Origin: Sphingobacterium athyrii
GTDB taxonomy: Bacteria; Bacteroidota; Bacteroidia; Sphingobacteriales; Sphingobacteriaceae
DNA length: 64,000 nt
Direction of reading: 5' to 3'
Assembly (NCBI RefSeq): GCF_003071065.1
Contig: NZ_QCXX01000001.1
Location: 186,001-250,000, forward strand
The position numbers and the translations under genes were made by a program. The notes beneath the pieces were generated by a model, which searched no databases, was not told the origin of the DNA, and was given only the letters and a program-made list of their open reading frames with translations. Positions 1 to 8,773 of this stretch are shown here, in pieces (position 1 is the first letter of the stretch; the number at the start of each line of letters is the position of its first letter).

Positions 1-1
1 T

Positions 2-1264
2 GCACAACAGCAATCTGAAAACTTGCCGCCAAATGCGACGCTTCAGCAGCTGATAGATTATGCTTTGCGGAATAAGATTTCGGTCAAACAAGCAGAACTC
101 GATGAGTCCATAGGTGAAAAAGATATAGACATTTCGCTCTCTGGCTGGTATCCGCAACTTGGTCTGACGGGCAATTACAATCACAATGTGAAATTACCAA
201 CCATGTTTTTCAATGGTGCTAATATTCCAATGGGGACTAAAAATAGTAGCGCTTTAACGCTGCAGGCAGACCAACAGATTTTAAATCCTGCGTTAATGCA
301 GGCGAAAAAAGGTGCTGATTTGCTCCGCCTGAGTAACAAACAGAACACGGAGAGTCAAAAAATTGACGCAGTGGTTGACGTGAGCAAAGCTTACTATGAC
401 ATTCTGACTTCAGAAGAACAGATTAAAATCGTACAGGAAAATATTGCGCGTCTGCAAAAGCAATACAATGATGCCCATTCGCGCTATGATGTCGGTGTAG
501 TCGATAAGACCGACTACAAACGTGCTCAGATTGCCCTCGCAAATGCCAGAGCAGATGAAAAACGTACCGTTGAGCTCCGTAAGTATAAATATGACTATCT
601 AAAACAGCTGCTTGCCTTGGATAAAGGGCAAAACCTGACACTTTCCTTCAACAATACGAATATGGAAGGGCAGGTTTTATTGGATACGACTGCCGGTATC
701 AATGTTACAAATCGCATTGAATTCCAACAATTGCAAACTTCCAAAAAAATTCAGGAATTAAATACCCAATATTATAAATGGACATATCTTCCCAACATAA
801 GTGTTTTCTATAACTATGCATTTAATTATAGAAATAACAGCTTTGGCAAATTGTACAATGATAATATTCCGAGTTCTGTTGCAGGTTTGAACTTATCGTT
901 ACCTATTTTTCAAGGGTTCAAACGCAAGCACCAAATTAACAAATCAAAGTTGCAGGAAGAACGCATCGATTGGGACATCAGGAATTTGGAAAATACGGTC
1001 AACACAGAATATTCGATGGCCCGGGCAACTTATAACGCTAATCTAAATGACTGGAAAACAGCGCAGGAAAATGTTGTCCTTTCCAAAGAAGTTTATGAAA
1101 CCATCAAATTGCAGTATGATGAGGGGATTAAAACTTACTTGGACCTCATGACTGCGGAGACTGATCTTAAAACAACACAATTAAACTATTTGAATGCCCT
1201 TTATGCGCTATTGTCAAGTAAACTGGATGTTCAAAAAGCAATTGGAGCGATCCAAACTAATTAA
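2..1264 (+). CDS. TolC-family outer membrane efflux protein (5' partial)
   Basis: This is the outer-membrane channel of a tripartite efflux pump. The reading frame is open to the left edge, so the true start and signal peptide lie outside the window; the first residues (AQQQSEN) look like the mature N-terminus just after signal cleavage. About 420 residues remain, close to a full mature TolC/OEP protein. Two OEP repeats are recognisable, with long helical stretches (SKAYYDILTSEEQIKIVQEN and the C-terminal EVYETIKLQYDEGIKTYLDL) and barrel segments between them. The next gene (adaptor) starts 28 bp downstream and the RND pump follows, so the three form one operon. The family is certain; the substrate cannot be told from the sequence. 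Confidence 0.93.
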   Translation, partial: AQQQSENLPPNATLQQLIDYALRNKISVKQAELDESIGEKDIDISLSGWYPQLGLTGNYNHNVKLPTMFFNGANIPMGTKNSSALTLQADQQILNPALMQAKKGADLLRLSNKQNTESQKIDAVVDVSKAYYDILTSEEQIKIVQENIARLQKQYNDAHSRYDVGVVDKTDYKRAQIALANARADEKRTVELRKYKYDYLKQLLALDKGQNLTLSFNNTNMEGQVLLDTTAGINVTNRIEFQQLQTSKKIQELNTQYYKWTYLPNISVFYNYAFNYRNNSFGKLYNDNIPSSVAGLNLSLPIFQGFKRKHQINKSKLQEERIDWDIRNLENTVNTEYSMARATYNANLNDWKTAQENVVLSKEVYETIKLQYDEGIKTYLDLMTAETDLKTTQLNYLNALYALLSSKLDVQKAIGAIQTN

Positions 1265-1292
1265 TCAATTCAAACGGAAACTAATACAAATC

Positions 1293-2450
1293 ATGAATAA
1301 AAGACAATTATTATTCGCTTTCTTCCTTGGGACGGCTTTAGTATGGACCTCTTGTGGAAATAAAGATGCAAAAAAGCAAGGTGCAGCACAGGCTCAGGCT
1401 GAGAAGGTTGTTCCTGTTACCTTTGGCGCAGCATCACATGAGATTGTTACGGGAACAATAAGTTATCCCGCAACAGTCAAACCGTTGAACGAAGCAGATT
1501 TATTTGCCGAAGTAAGCGGTTATATTACCAAAATATATGTTTCAGACGGTGCTGTGGTCTCTAAAGGACAAGCCTTGTATGAGATTGACGGAACACGTTA
1601 TAATGCTGCAGTACAACAGGCAAAAGCAAGCCTGCAAGTAGCACAGACCGACCTTGACCGTCAAAAAAGAGATTTGGCACGTTACCAGACATTGGCTGAC
1701 AAAGATGCGATCGCCAAACAAGTATTTGACAATGCAGTATCCGCTGTCGCTTCGTCACAGGCGCAGGTAGAATCTGCCCGCGCAGCGTTGGTTACGGCGA
1801 GTACAAACTTGTCACGCTCTACGATACGCGCACCATTTGCAGGAACTGTAGGTATATCGCAAGTACGTTTAGGTGCTTTGGTCAATCCAGGAACTACCCT
1901 ATTGAACACTTTATCCTCAACAAGCCCTATTGCCATTGAATTTCAGGTGAACGAAAAAGATATCAGCAAATTTGTTCAAATGCAGAGCAGCCGCTCTTCA
2001 TCGGACCTTTCACTTCTATTGCCGGACGGAAGCACTTATGAAGGAAAAGGCAATATAACAACAATTGACCGTGCTGTTGATCCAGCAACAGGAACAATTA
2101 AAGTCCGGGCTACTTTCCCCAACAATTCCAATGTGTTAAGAGCTGGTATGAACATTACGATGAATGTTTCTACGACTTCAGCAAACGAGGAAATCGTTGT
2201 GCCTTACAAGGCGGTTTTTGAGCAATTGGGTGTATTCAATTTATATGCCGTTAATGATAGCAGTAAAGCAGAAATCCGTCAGGTAAAATTAGGCATTAAA
2301 GCCGGTGACAAAGTTGTCATTAAAGAAGGTGTCAAAGATGGTGAAAAAATCATTGTTGATGGTGCCATGAACGTCCAAAATGGTGTTAAAGTTGTCGACG
2401 CTGCCACTGCCGCCCAACAAGCTGCAAAAGGTGCTCCACAAGGAAAATAA
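1293..2450 (+). CDS. RND efflux periplasmic adaptor subunit (HlyD/AcrA family lipoprotein)
   Basis: This is a membrane-fusion protein linking the RND pump to the TolC-like channel. The chosen start at 1293 gives a 385-residue protein opening with a lipoprotein signal, with Cys21 in LVWTSC as the likely lipidated residue; an open frame extends further upstream but overlaps the preceding gene and would hide the signal peptide. A biotinyl-lipoyl-like half motif (VSGYITKIYVSDGAVVSKGQ), a coiled-coil hairpin (about 100-165), the second lipoyl half (STIRAPFAGTVGISQVRLGA) and a beta-barrel domain follow in the usual order. It sits between the tolC-like and acrB-like genes with gaps of 28 and 36 bp, which supports a co-transcribed pump operon. 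Confidence 0.95.
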   Translation: MNKRQLLFAFFLGTALVWTSCGNKDAKKQGAAQAQAEKVVPVTFGAASHEIVTGTISYPATVKPLNEADLFAEVSGYITKIYVSDGAVVSKGQALYEIDGTRYNAAVQQAKASLQVAQTDLDRQKRDLARYQTLADKDAIAKQVFDNAVSAVASSQAQVESARAALVTASTNLSRSTIRAPFAGTVGISQVRLGALVNPGTTLLNTLSSTSPIAIEFQVNEKDISKFVQMQSSRSSSDLSLLLPDGSTYEGKGNITTIDRAVDPATGTIKVRATFPNNSNVLRAGMNITMNVSTTSANEEIVVPYKAVFEQLGVFNLYAVNDSSKAEIRQVKLGIKAGDKVVIKEGVKDGEKIIVDGAMNVQNGVKVVDAATAAQQAAKGAPQGK

Positions 2451-2486
2451 CAACATTAATTTTTAAGAGAATCTAAAAAATATAGA

Positions 2487-5400
2487 ATGATTTCAGAAGT
2501 ATTTATTAAGAGGCCAGTTACCGCAATCGTTATTTCGATATTGATTTCAATTATCGGGATTATTGCTGTTTCTACGTTGCCAATTAGCCAGTATCCTTCT
2601 ATTGCACCTCCAACGGTAACGGTAACAGCCAATTACACAGGAGCAGATGCACAGACGGTTGAACAGACCGTGACGACTCTGATCGAGAGTCAGATCAATG
2701 GTACACCTGGCATGATTTATATGTCGTCAAATAGTACTTCAAATGGTCAAGCAACAATTACTGTCACATTTGAAGTAGGTACTGACATTGATATTGCAAC
2801 CCTAGACGTACAAAACCGTGTCGGGATTGCCGAGCCTGCCCTTCCAGAAGCGGTAAGACGTTTGGGAATCACTACCCGTAAGGCCAACAACGATATCTTG
2901 ATGTTGGTTGCTTTAACTTCACCAAAAGGAACAAGATCCGAAAATTTCTTGGCCAACTACAACAACTTATACGTAAAAGATGCGCTATTACGTGTTAAAG
3001 GCGTCGGTGATGTGACCGCTTTTGGGCAACCATTTTCAATGCGTGTATGGCTAGATGCAAACAAATTAGCCAATCTAAGCATGACTCCTGCTGATGTATC
3101 GACAGCAATTGCGGAACAAAATTCCCGTATACCTGGCGGTAGCGTTGGTGGACGTCCACAAGAGTCTTCGACAGTATTTGAATATCCGGTCATTACCGAT
3201 AGTGACCTTTCAAATCCCGAAGACTTTGAAAACATCGTCGTTAAGACCAACAAAGATGGGTCGATCGTACTTTTAAAGGATGTTGCGCGTGTTGAATTAG
3301 GTCAATTCAATTATGGTACATCGTCTACCGTAAATGGCATGACCTCATCTGCGATGATGATCAATCAAACGCCAGGTGGAAATGCCGTAGAATCTGCAGA
3401 AGGTATTGTCGCGGCTTTGGAAAAATTAAAACAATCTTTCCCAACTGACGTCGATTATACCATTAGTTATGAGACCGTGTCTGTGGTAAATGCATCTATT
3501 TCCTCGGTTATCCACACCTTGGTTGAAGCATTGATCCTGGTAACCGTCGTGGTTTTCTTCTTCCTACAAAGCTGGAGAGCAACTTTAATCCCTGTTCTGG
3601 CGATTCCTGTATCGATTATTGGTACATTCATCTTCTTCCTGATGTTTGGTTTCTCTGTGAACAACTTGACCATGCTTGCCTTTGTACTGGCCATCGGTAT
3701 TGTGGTGGATGATGCCATCGTTGTGGTGGAAGCCGTGCAGCACTATATCGACCATTATAAGCTGGACGCAAAAGAAGCAACACGCCGTGCCATGGGTGAT
3801 ATTACAGCACCGGTTATTGCAATTGCCTTAATCTTGGCGGCAGTATTCGTTCCTGTAGGTTTTATCCCGGGGATGGTCGGTAAATTGTATCAACAATTTG
3901 CGATCACCATTGCGGTATCGGTTATGTTATCCGCATTCATTGCCCTTTCGTTGACACCAGCATTATGTTCGATTCTTTTGAAACCAACAGCCGTACATGA
4001 GGGTGCTAAAGGTTTGAACAAGTTCTTCTACAAATTCAACGTATGGTTTGAAAAAGTAACGATCAGATATTCAAAAGGTGTACAACAATCGATAAAAAAA
4101 GCGCCACTTGTATTGATCATCCTTTTATGTATTTTCATCGGTACAGGCTGGATGTTTACGACCAAGCCAACAGGATTTATTCCTTCCGAGGATGGTGGTG
4201 CCTTTTTTGCAGGTATTACGCTACCAGAGGGTTCTTCTTCCGCACGTACAAATGAGGTGCTTAAAGAGATTGAGGCCGATCTACATAAGACTTTTCCTGA
4301 AATCAAATATGTGACCGCGATCTCTGGTATCAATATCCTGAACCGTGCCTTCAAATCCAATGGTGCGACAGTTTTCGTGTCGCTCAAACCTTGGGAAACA
4401 CGGACACGTACGGCCAGCGATATTGCCGGTATGATCATGGGTAAATACATGGGTTATACCAAAGCAAGGGTATTAGCGGTAACACCACCAGCTATTCCGG
4501 GCTTAGGTACATCCGGAGGTTTCTCCTTGCAGGTACAAGATTTACAAACGGTAAATATCAAGGATTTCGAAGCTACAGTGGGTAAATTCCTCATGGCTGC
4601 CAACCAACGTCCAGAAATTGGAATGGCTTATACGATGTTTAATACCAATTCTCCAAACTACAAATTGGAAGTCAATCGTGAACAGGCTAAACGTATGGGA
4701 GTTCCGATATCAAGTATTTATTCGACGATATCGTCCTATTTGGGTAGTAGCTATGTTAATGACTTTACCAAGTATGGCCGTAGCTATCGTGTCGTTACAC
4801 AAGCCGATATCCCTTATCGTATGAATATCGAAGACATCAACAAACTTTATGTCAACAATACGATGGGCAACCCGGTACCAATGGGTACACTCGTTAAATA
4901 TGAGCTGATAACGATGCCGTCGATCATCAACCACTACAATATCTTTAGAAGTATCGAGATCAATGGTAGCTCGGCTCCGGGTTACTCGTCTGGGGATGCA
5001 TTGAAAGCCTTACAGGAAGTTGCAGCACAGACTTTACCGGAAGGGTTTGATTATCAATTCTCCGGACTTTCACTACAGGAAATGCAGTCAGGATCAAAAA
5101 CCATTCAGATCTTTGCCTTATGTATCCTGTTTGTATTCTTGCTGTTGGCGGCCCTGTATGAAAGTTGGTCAGTACCATTCTCTATCCTTCTATCGGTTCC
5201 TTTAGGGGTATTTGGAGCGATTTTGACCCTAACGTTGATACCATCTTTAGATAATAATATCTATGCGCAGATCGGTTTGGTAACCATTATTGGTCTGGCG
5301 GCCAAGAATGCGATCCTGATCGTAGAATTTGCCAAAGAACGGGTTGACATCGGAATGAATCTCTATGAGGCAACATTGGATGCTGTAAAATTGCGTTTAC

Positions 5401-5657
5401 GTCCGATCATCATGACTTCTTTCGCCTTCATCCTGGGTATTATTCCATTGATGTTGTCACACGGTGCCGGTGCCATCTCCCGCCAAACAATCGGCTGGAC
5501 GGTATTCGGTGGTATGACCGCAGCGACACTTTTGGCAATCTTTATCGTTCCCGTCCTGTTCGTTGTGATTACACGAATGGCCTACGGTAAGAAAAAATTA
5601 GCTGAATTAGAAGCTAATTTCGATGAAGAAAAAGCAAAGAACTTAAGTGCACACTAA
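2487..5657 (+). CDS. Efflux RND transporter permease subunit (HAE1/AcrB family)
   Basis: This is the inner-membrane proton-driven pump of the tripartite system. At 1056 residues it matches the AcrB length. The N-terminus MISEVFIKRPVTAIVISILI is typical. The proton-relay residues are in place: adjacent Asp408-Asp409 in the motif GIVVDDAIVVVE and Lys940 in GLAAKNAILIVEFAKE. Two sets of transmembrane helices flank two large periplasmic loops, as expected for the HAE1 (hydrophobe/amphiphile) group. It is the third gene of the operon and is followed by a strong terminator. The presence of the Asp pair and the HAE1 type argue for drug, bile or solvent-like substrates rather than metals; the exact substrate is unknown. 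Confidence 0.97.
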   Translation: MISEVFIKRPVTAIVISILISIIGIIAVSTLPISQYPSIAPPTVTVTANYTGADAQTVEQTVTTLIESQINGTPGMIYMSSNSTSNGQATITVTFEVGTDIDIATLDVQNRVGIAEPALPEAVRRLGITTRKANNDILMLVALTSPKGTRSENFLANYNNLYVKDALLRVKGVGDVTAFGQPFSMRVWLDANKLANLSMTPADVSTAIAEQNSRIPGGSVGGRPQESSTVFEYPVITDSDLSNPEDFENIVVKTNKDGSIVLLKDVARVELGQFNYGTSSTVNGMTSSAMMINQTPGGNAVESAEGIVAALEKLKQSFPTDVDYTISYETVSVVNASISSVIHTLVEALILVTVVVFFFLQSWRATLIPVLAIPVSIIGTFIFFLMFGFSVNNLTMLAFVLAIGIVVDDAIVVVEAVQHYIDHYKLDAKEATRRAMGDITAPVIAIALILAAVFVPVGFIPGMVGKLYQQFAITIAVSVMLSAFIALSLTPALCSILLKPTAVHEGAKGLNKFFYKFNVWFEKVTIRYSKGVQQSIKKAPLVLIILLCIFIGTGWMFTTKPTGFIPSEDGGAFFAGITLPEGSSSARTNEVLKEIEADLHKTFPEIKYVTAISGINILNRAFKSNGATVFVSLKPWETRTRTASDIAGMIMGKYMGYTKARVLAVTPPAIPGLGTSGGFSLQVQDLQTVNIKDFEATVGKFLMAANQRPEIGMAYTMFNTNSPNYKLEVNREQAKRMGVPISSIYSTISSYLGSSYVNDFTKYGRSYRVVTQADIPYRMNIEDINKLYVNNTMGNPVPMGTLVKYELITMPSIINHYNIFRSIEINGSSAPGYSSGDALKALQEVAAQTLPEGFDYQFSGLSLQEMQSGSKTIQIFALCILFVFLLLAALYESWSVPFSILLSVPLGVFGAILTLTLIPSLDNNIYAQIGLVTIIGLAAKNAILIVEFAKERVDIGMNLYEATLDAVKLRLRPIIMTSFAFILGIIPLMLSHGAGAISRQTIGWTVFGGMTAATLLAIFIVPVLFVVITRMAYGKKKLAELEANFDEEKAKNLSAH

Positions 5658-5704
5658 GCAAACAACGGTTTGCGGCATACGGTACTAATTCTAACAGTAC
5701 GCTT

Positions 5705-5748
5705 AAGCGGCCTTTCTTTCCGACGAAAGAAAGGCCGCTTGTTTTTTG
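5705..5748 (+). terminator. Rho-independent terminator of the RND operon
   Basis: A perfect 16-bp stem (5705-5720 with 5725-5740) and a 4-nt loop are followed by six T residues. It closes the efflux operon 48 bp after the pump stop codon. Confidence 0.93.
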
Positions 5749-5795
5749 CGCTTCCAATTATAATTTTTAATTTTACCGCACACGATTAAAAACAT

Positions 5796-6407
5796 ATGTC
5801 ACCTGAATCACAACGCAAATTTGAACAACTAAATCTTCTTGCCGAATCCTATGATGCCTTACTATTTGATGTCGATGGCACATTGGCGGACAACATGGAT
5901 GCCCATAAACAAGCTTATAAAGCTGCCGCCAAACAATATGGCGTTGAGCTTGATGTCAATCTCATTGACGAAACTGCCGGCTGGCCTACGGTAGCCGTTG
6001 CTGCGGAAATCAGCAAACGCTATGCTGTCGACTTTGACCACGAGGAATTCTCCACACTTAAGTCCACGATATTTAGAGATGAATATGTTTTTAAAACAAA
6101 ACCGGTCGATTATGTTGTTGAGCATTTGAAGTACCAAAAAGGTAAAAAACATATTGCTGCCGTCTCCGGCGGAACAAGGACAACTTTGTCCATGACCCTA
6201 AATACTATCGGAGTATGGGATGATCTTGAAACGTTAGTCTGTGCGGGAGACACTCCAGAAGGTAAACCATCCCCACAACCGTTTCTGCTTGCAGCTTCGC
6301 AGTTGAACATCGCTCCAGAAAAATGCTTGGTCTATGAAGACGGGGTTCCCGGCGTTGAAGGTGCTAAAGCCGCAGGAATGGGCTGGGTCCGCATAGATGA
6401 ACTATAA
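5796..6407 (+). CDS. HAD-superfamily hydrolase, beta-phosphoglucomutase-like
   Basis: A soluble 203-residue phosphatase or phosphomutase of the HAD superfamily, subfamily IA/IB cap type. Motif I is DVDGTLADN (nucleophile Asp and acid Asp two residues on), the Thr/Ser motif II lies in AVSGGTRT, the Lys of motif III is in EGKPSPQPF, and the acidic motif IV is VYEDGVPGVEGAKAAGM. The helical cap after motif I (about residues 40-90) resembles the YqaB/beta-phosphoglucomutase group. The N-terminus MSPESQRKFEQLNLL precedes the domain by about 20 residues. It is a single gene between two terminators, so no operon context helps fix the substrate; a small sugar phosphate is likely by family. Confidence 0.88.
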   Translation: MSPESQRKFEQLNLLAESYDALLFDVDGTLADNMDAHKQAYKAAAKQYGVELDVNLIDETAGWPTVAVAAEISKRYAVDFDHEEFSTLKSTIFRDEYVFKTKPVDYVVEHLKYQKGKKHIAAVSGGTRTTLSMTLNTIGVWDDLETLVCAGDTPEGKPSPQPFLLAASQLNIAPEKCLVYEDGVPGVEGAKAAGMGWVRIDEL

Positions 6408-6430
6408 ACAGGCTCAATGTTTCAACATAA

Positions 6431-6462
6431 AAAAGCCCTTGAATTGAAATTCAAGGGCTTTT
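6431..6462. terminator. Bidirectional terminator between convergent genes
   Basis: A perfect hairpin AAGCCCTTGAATT / AATTCAAGGGCTT type stem with A- and T-runs at its edges lies between the HAD gene (+) and the barrel-like gene (-). It can serve both directions. Confidence 0.85.
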
Positions 6463-6541
6463 CCTTTATGACTGACTCCTCAGTTTTTTGCGGACTGCTC
6501 AACTCCGGGAGGACCGCTTTTTACGTTTTCGACAACTTGTA

Positions 6542-7927
6542 CTAGAAGCTGGTGATAATTTTCACCCCGCCATTGCTGTAATTCAGATCAGACGACCGCA
6601 AACCTCCAACGGGTAGTTTGTAATAAGGTTCCACAGAGATGGAAAGTTTGCCGACTTTCTGTTTTCGTCCGACCGAGAAGTTCACAAACCCATTCACACC
6701 TTTATCATCTACGTTCTTATCTGCGGATGTTTGTTTATACTCTTTATTGTTGGTTTCATAAATCGTAGCCCGTTCCTGATCCAGTACACCGACATAGGAA
6801 ACCCCTACTGAGGTATAGAAATTTTTACTGATCGCATAACGGACATCAACAGGAATATCCACGGTTAAGATTTTACCGGAAACGCGTTCGTTACTTTTAG
6901 CATCTTTAGCATCCGCTGTGCGCATCACCAAAGGATTATTCAAACTGCTGGGCTGCGAAAGATAACTTGGGGCATCGGCAACAAACGAATTGGAAGCCAT
7001 CGCCGGTGTGATGGGCGTATTTCCTGACATCGCTCCATAATGCTGGATAGAAGCACCGGATCGGATACTGATCTTACTCGAAACATTATAAGCCAGGGCA
7101 ACTCCGCCCCCGAGGGTGATGCTCTCCGAAGTAGAAGCCGGTGATACAAATGCCCCCAGTTCCCATTTGCTGTCAAGATCATTCCCGTTTCTCAGAGCGA
7201 CAGTACTCTTCCCATTTCCCTGCTGCCCAGCATATAGCGCAGAAAGGCGTGCAGCTTCAAGCTGTGTCTGTGTATAGGATGAAACGGTATTTGAATTTGT
7301 TGATGCCACAGTTGAATTGGATGGCGCACCAACCTTTGTTGCCCCCGGGATAGCCGACGAAGCAGCAACTGTAGGGTCATCCAGATTGATCCTTGCGGAA
7401 AGGGTACTGTTGCGCAATTGCATGTTCTGCCCCGCACCTAAAGCGGCAAGATTATTTGATACACGAATATTATTCCCGCTTACTGCTTTTCCATCAAATA
7501 AGACAAACCGTTGTTTTTGACTATCATCAGCAGAAGGACTTTCCACTTTCGAATAGGTAAACGGTCGATCACGCATCAGTTCCTGTTCACTCAATCCCTG
7601 TGTCCCGGTCACATCGGACAACGAACGTTGAATAGACTCCTTTAAATCTTTGTTGTCCGCGAGCACCTCACTATCTTTCTGTTGCTGGGTTACAACCGGC
7701 GGAGATGGAATGACTGCAGAATTATTTTTCAACCCCCAATAGCCCGCACCAAAACATAAAAGTACCGCGGCAGCCGCACTCCAATATTTCCATGCGGAAG
7801 AAGGTGGTGTTGCTACCTCATGCGTTGATGCAAATTTTTCCCAGGAACCTTCCCGATAAGGTAGTTCATGGTCTTTTAATTGCCCAATGATCTCTTCTAT
7901 CAATTCTTTTTTCTTATTGCCTTCCAT
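6542..7927 (-). CDS. Membrane-anchored protein with outer-membrane-barrel-like C-terminus, partner of the adjacent ECF sigma factor
   Basis: A 461-residue protein of unknown function. Residues 1-45 are charged and would be cytoplasmic; a single hydrophobic helix follows (WKYWSAAAAVLLCFGAGYWG, about 46-65), then a Ser/Thr/Gln-rich linker to about 240, then a C-terminal region of alternating beta strands (WELGAFVSPASTSESITLGG onwards) ending in a final Phe, as outer-membrane proteins often do. It lies 14 bp downstream of an ECF sigma gene, the place where an anti-sigma factor usually sits, and the N-terminal cytoplasmic tail plus one helix fits such a role. The mixture of an inner-membrane anchor with a barrel-like end is odd. 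Function is inferred from position only. Confidence 0.75.
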   Translation of the reverse strand: MEGNKKKELIEEIIGQLKDHELPYREGSWEKFASTHEVATPPSSAWKYWSAAAAVLLCFGAGYWGLKNNSAVIPSPPVVTQQQKDSEVLADNKDLKESIQRSLSDVTGTQGLSEQELMRDRPFTYSKVESPSADDSQKQRFVLFDGKAVSGNNIRVSNNLAALGAGQNMQLRNSTLSARINLDDPTVAASSAIPGATKVGAPSNSTVASTNSNTVSSYTQTQLEAARLSALYAGQQGNGKSTVALRNGNDLDSKWELGAFVSPASTSESITLGGGVALAYNVSSKISIRSGASIQHYGAMSGNTPITPAMASNSFVADAPSYLSQPSSLNNPLVMRTADAKDAKSNERVSGKILTVDIPVDVRYAISKNFYTSVGVSYVGVLDQERATIYETNNKEYKQTSADKNVDDKGVNGFVNFSVGRKQKVGKLSISVEPYYKLPVGGLRSSDLNYSNGGVKIITSF

Positions 7928-7941
7928 GGTAACAACACTAT

Positions 7942-8547
7942 TTATCTTATTTCTTGCACTACACCTGTATAGTCCAAGTATAATTTTCTGAGTTTTTGCT
8001 TTGCCCTTGTCAAGTACGTACGTGACGTACTATCCGGTATATTTAGCATTTGGGCAATTTCATCATGCGAATACCCTTCTATTTCATAGAGATTAAAAAT
8101 AGTTTTCTGAATTTCGGGGAGCTGATCCAACAAGCTCAAAATCTCATTTACCTCCAAGCGGCTATCCAATTGCACTGATGGCGTATGCATATCCCCTTCG
8201 GCCATATCTTCAACAGAATACAACTGTTTTTTGCTCCGCAGAAAGTCAATTGAGATATTTGCAGCAATTCGACCGATCCATGCCCGAAACGATTTTTCGA
8301 GGTTCTCCGCATCAATATCCCTATTGAAGGACTCCAATTTTCGAAAAATCCGGACAAAGCTCTCATTCACAAGTTCCTCGGCATCGACATCCTGTTTGAC
8401 ATAGCGGATGATGATTGCCATTAGGTAGCCATAATATTTTTTATAGACAAAAGCCTTGCCGTCCTCGCGATTTCGCAAGCAACGTTCCAAGGCATCATGT
8501 AAAGATGATAGCTTCTTGTTATAAAAATATGACTGAATAATTCCCAC
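7942..8547 (-). CDS. ECF-subfamily RNA polymerase sigma factor
   Basis: A 201-residue sigma-70 family protein with region 2 (about 25-95; DAEELVNESFVRIFRKLESF, the core-binding and -10-recognition helices) and region 4 (about 130-190; LYEIEGYSHDEIAQMLNIPD followed by STSRTYLTRAKQKLRKL, a helix-turn-helix). There is no region 1.1 or 3, as expected for the extracytoplasmic-function class. The downstream gene 14 bp away encodes a protein with one membrane helix and is the probable regulator of this factor. No SusC/SusD or FecR neighbours are present, so this is not the usual glycan- or siderophore-linked arrangement of Bacteroidota. Confidence 0.93.
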   Translation of the reverse strand: MGIIQSYFYNKKLSSLHDALERCLRNREDGKAFVYKKYYGYLMAIIIRYVKQDVDAEELVNESFVRIFRKLESFNRDIDAENLEKSFRAWIGRIAANISIDFLRSKKQLYSVEDMAEGDMHTPSVQLDSRLEVNEILSLLDQLPEIQKTIFNLYEIEGYSHDEIAQMLNIPDSTSRTYLTRAKQKLRKLYLDYTGVVQEIR

Positions 8548-8730
8548 TTAAACTATTTAAATATTAAGCTTCAAATAACGAAAATAAAATTATAAAACTT
8601 AAAATCAAATAGTCGAATGTCCCCGCTTAATATCACTATTTAACTATTTTTCTTCTTTTAACGGTCGCCATTTGTATTTCGCTACAGCGCTTTTCAAAAA
8701 AAATCAATAAAAAGAATTGAAAAAAATGGC

Positions 8731-8738
8731 TATTTTTG
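8731..8738 (+). promoter_or_regulatory. Bacteroidota -7 promoter element for lysS
   Basis: TATTTTTG matches the TAnnTTTG -7 consensus exactly and lies 35 bp before the lysS start. No clear -33 TTTG is seen at the expected spacing. Confidence 0.6.
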
Positions 8739-8773
8739 CATGATTTTCACATTTTAAATATTATTCAGACCGA

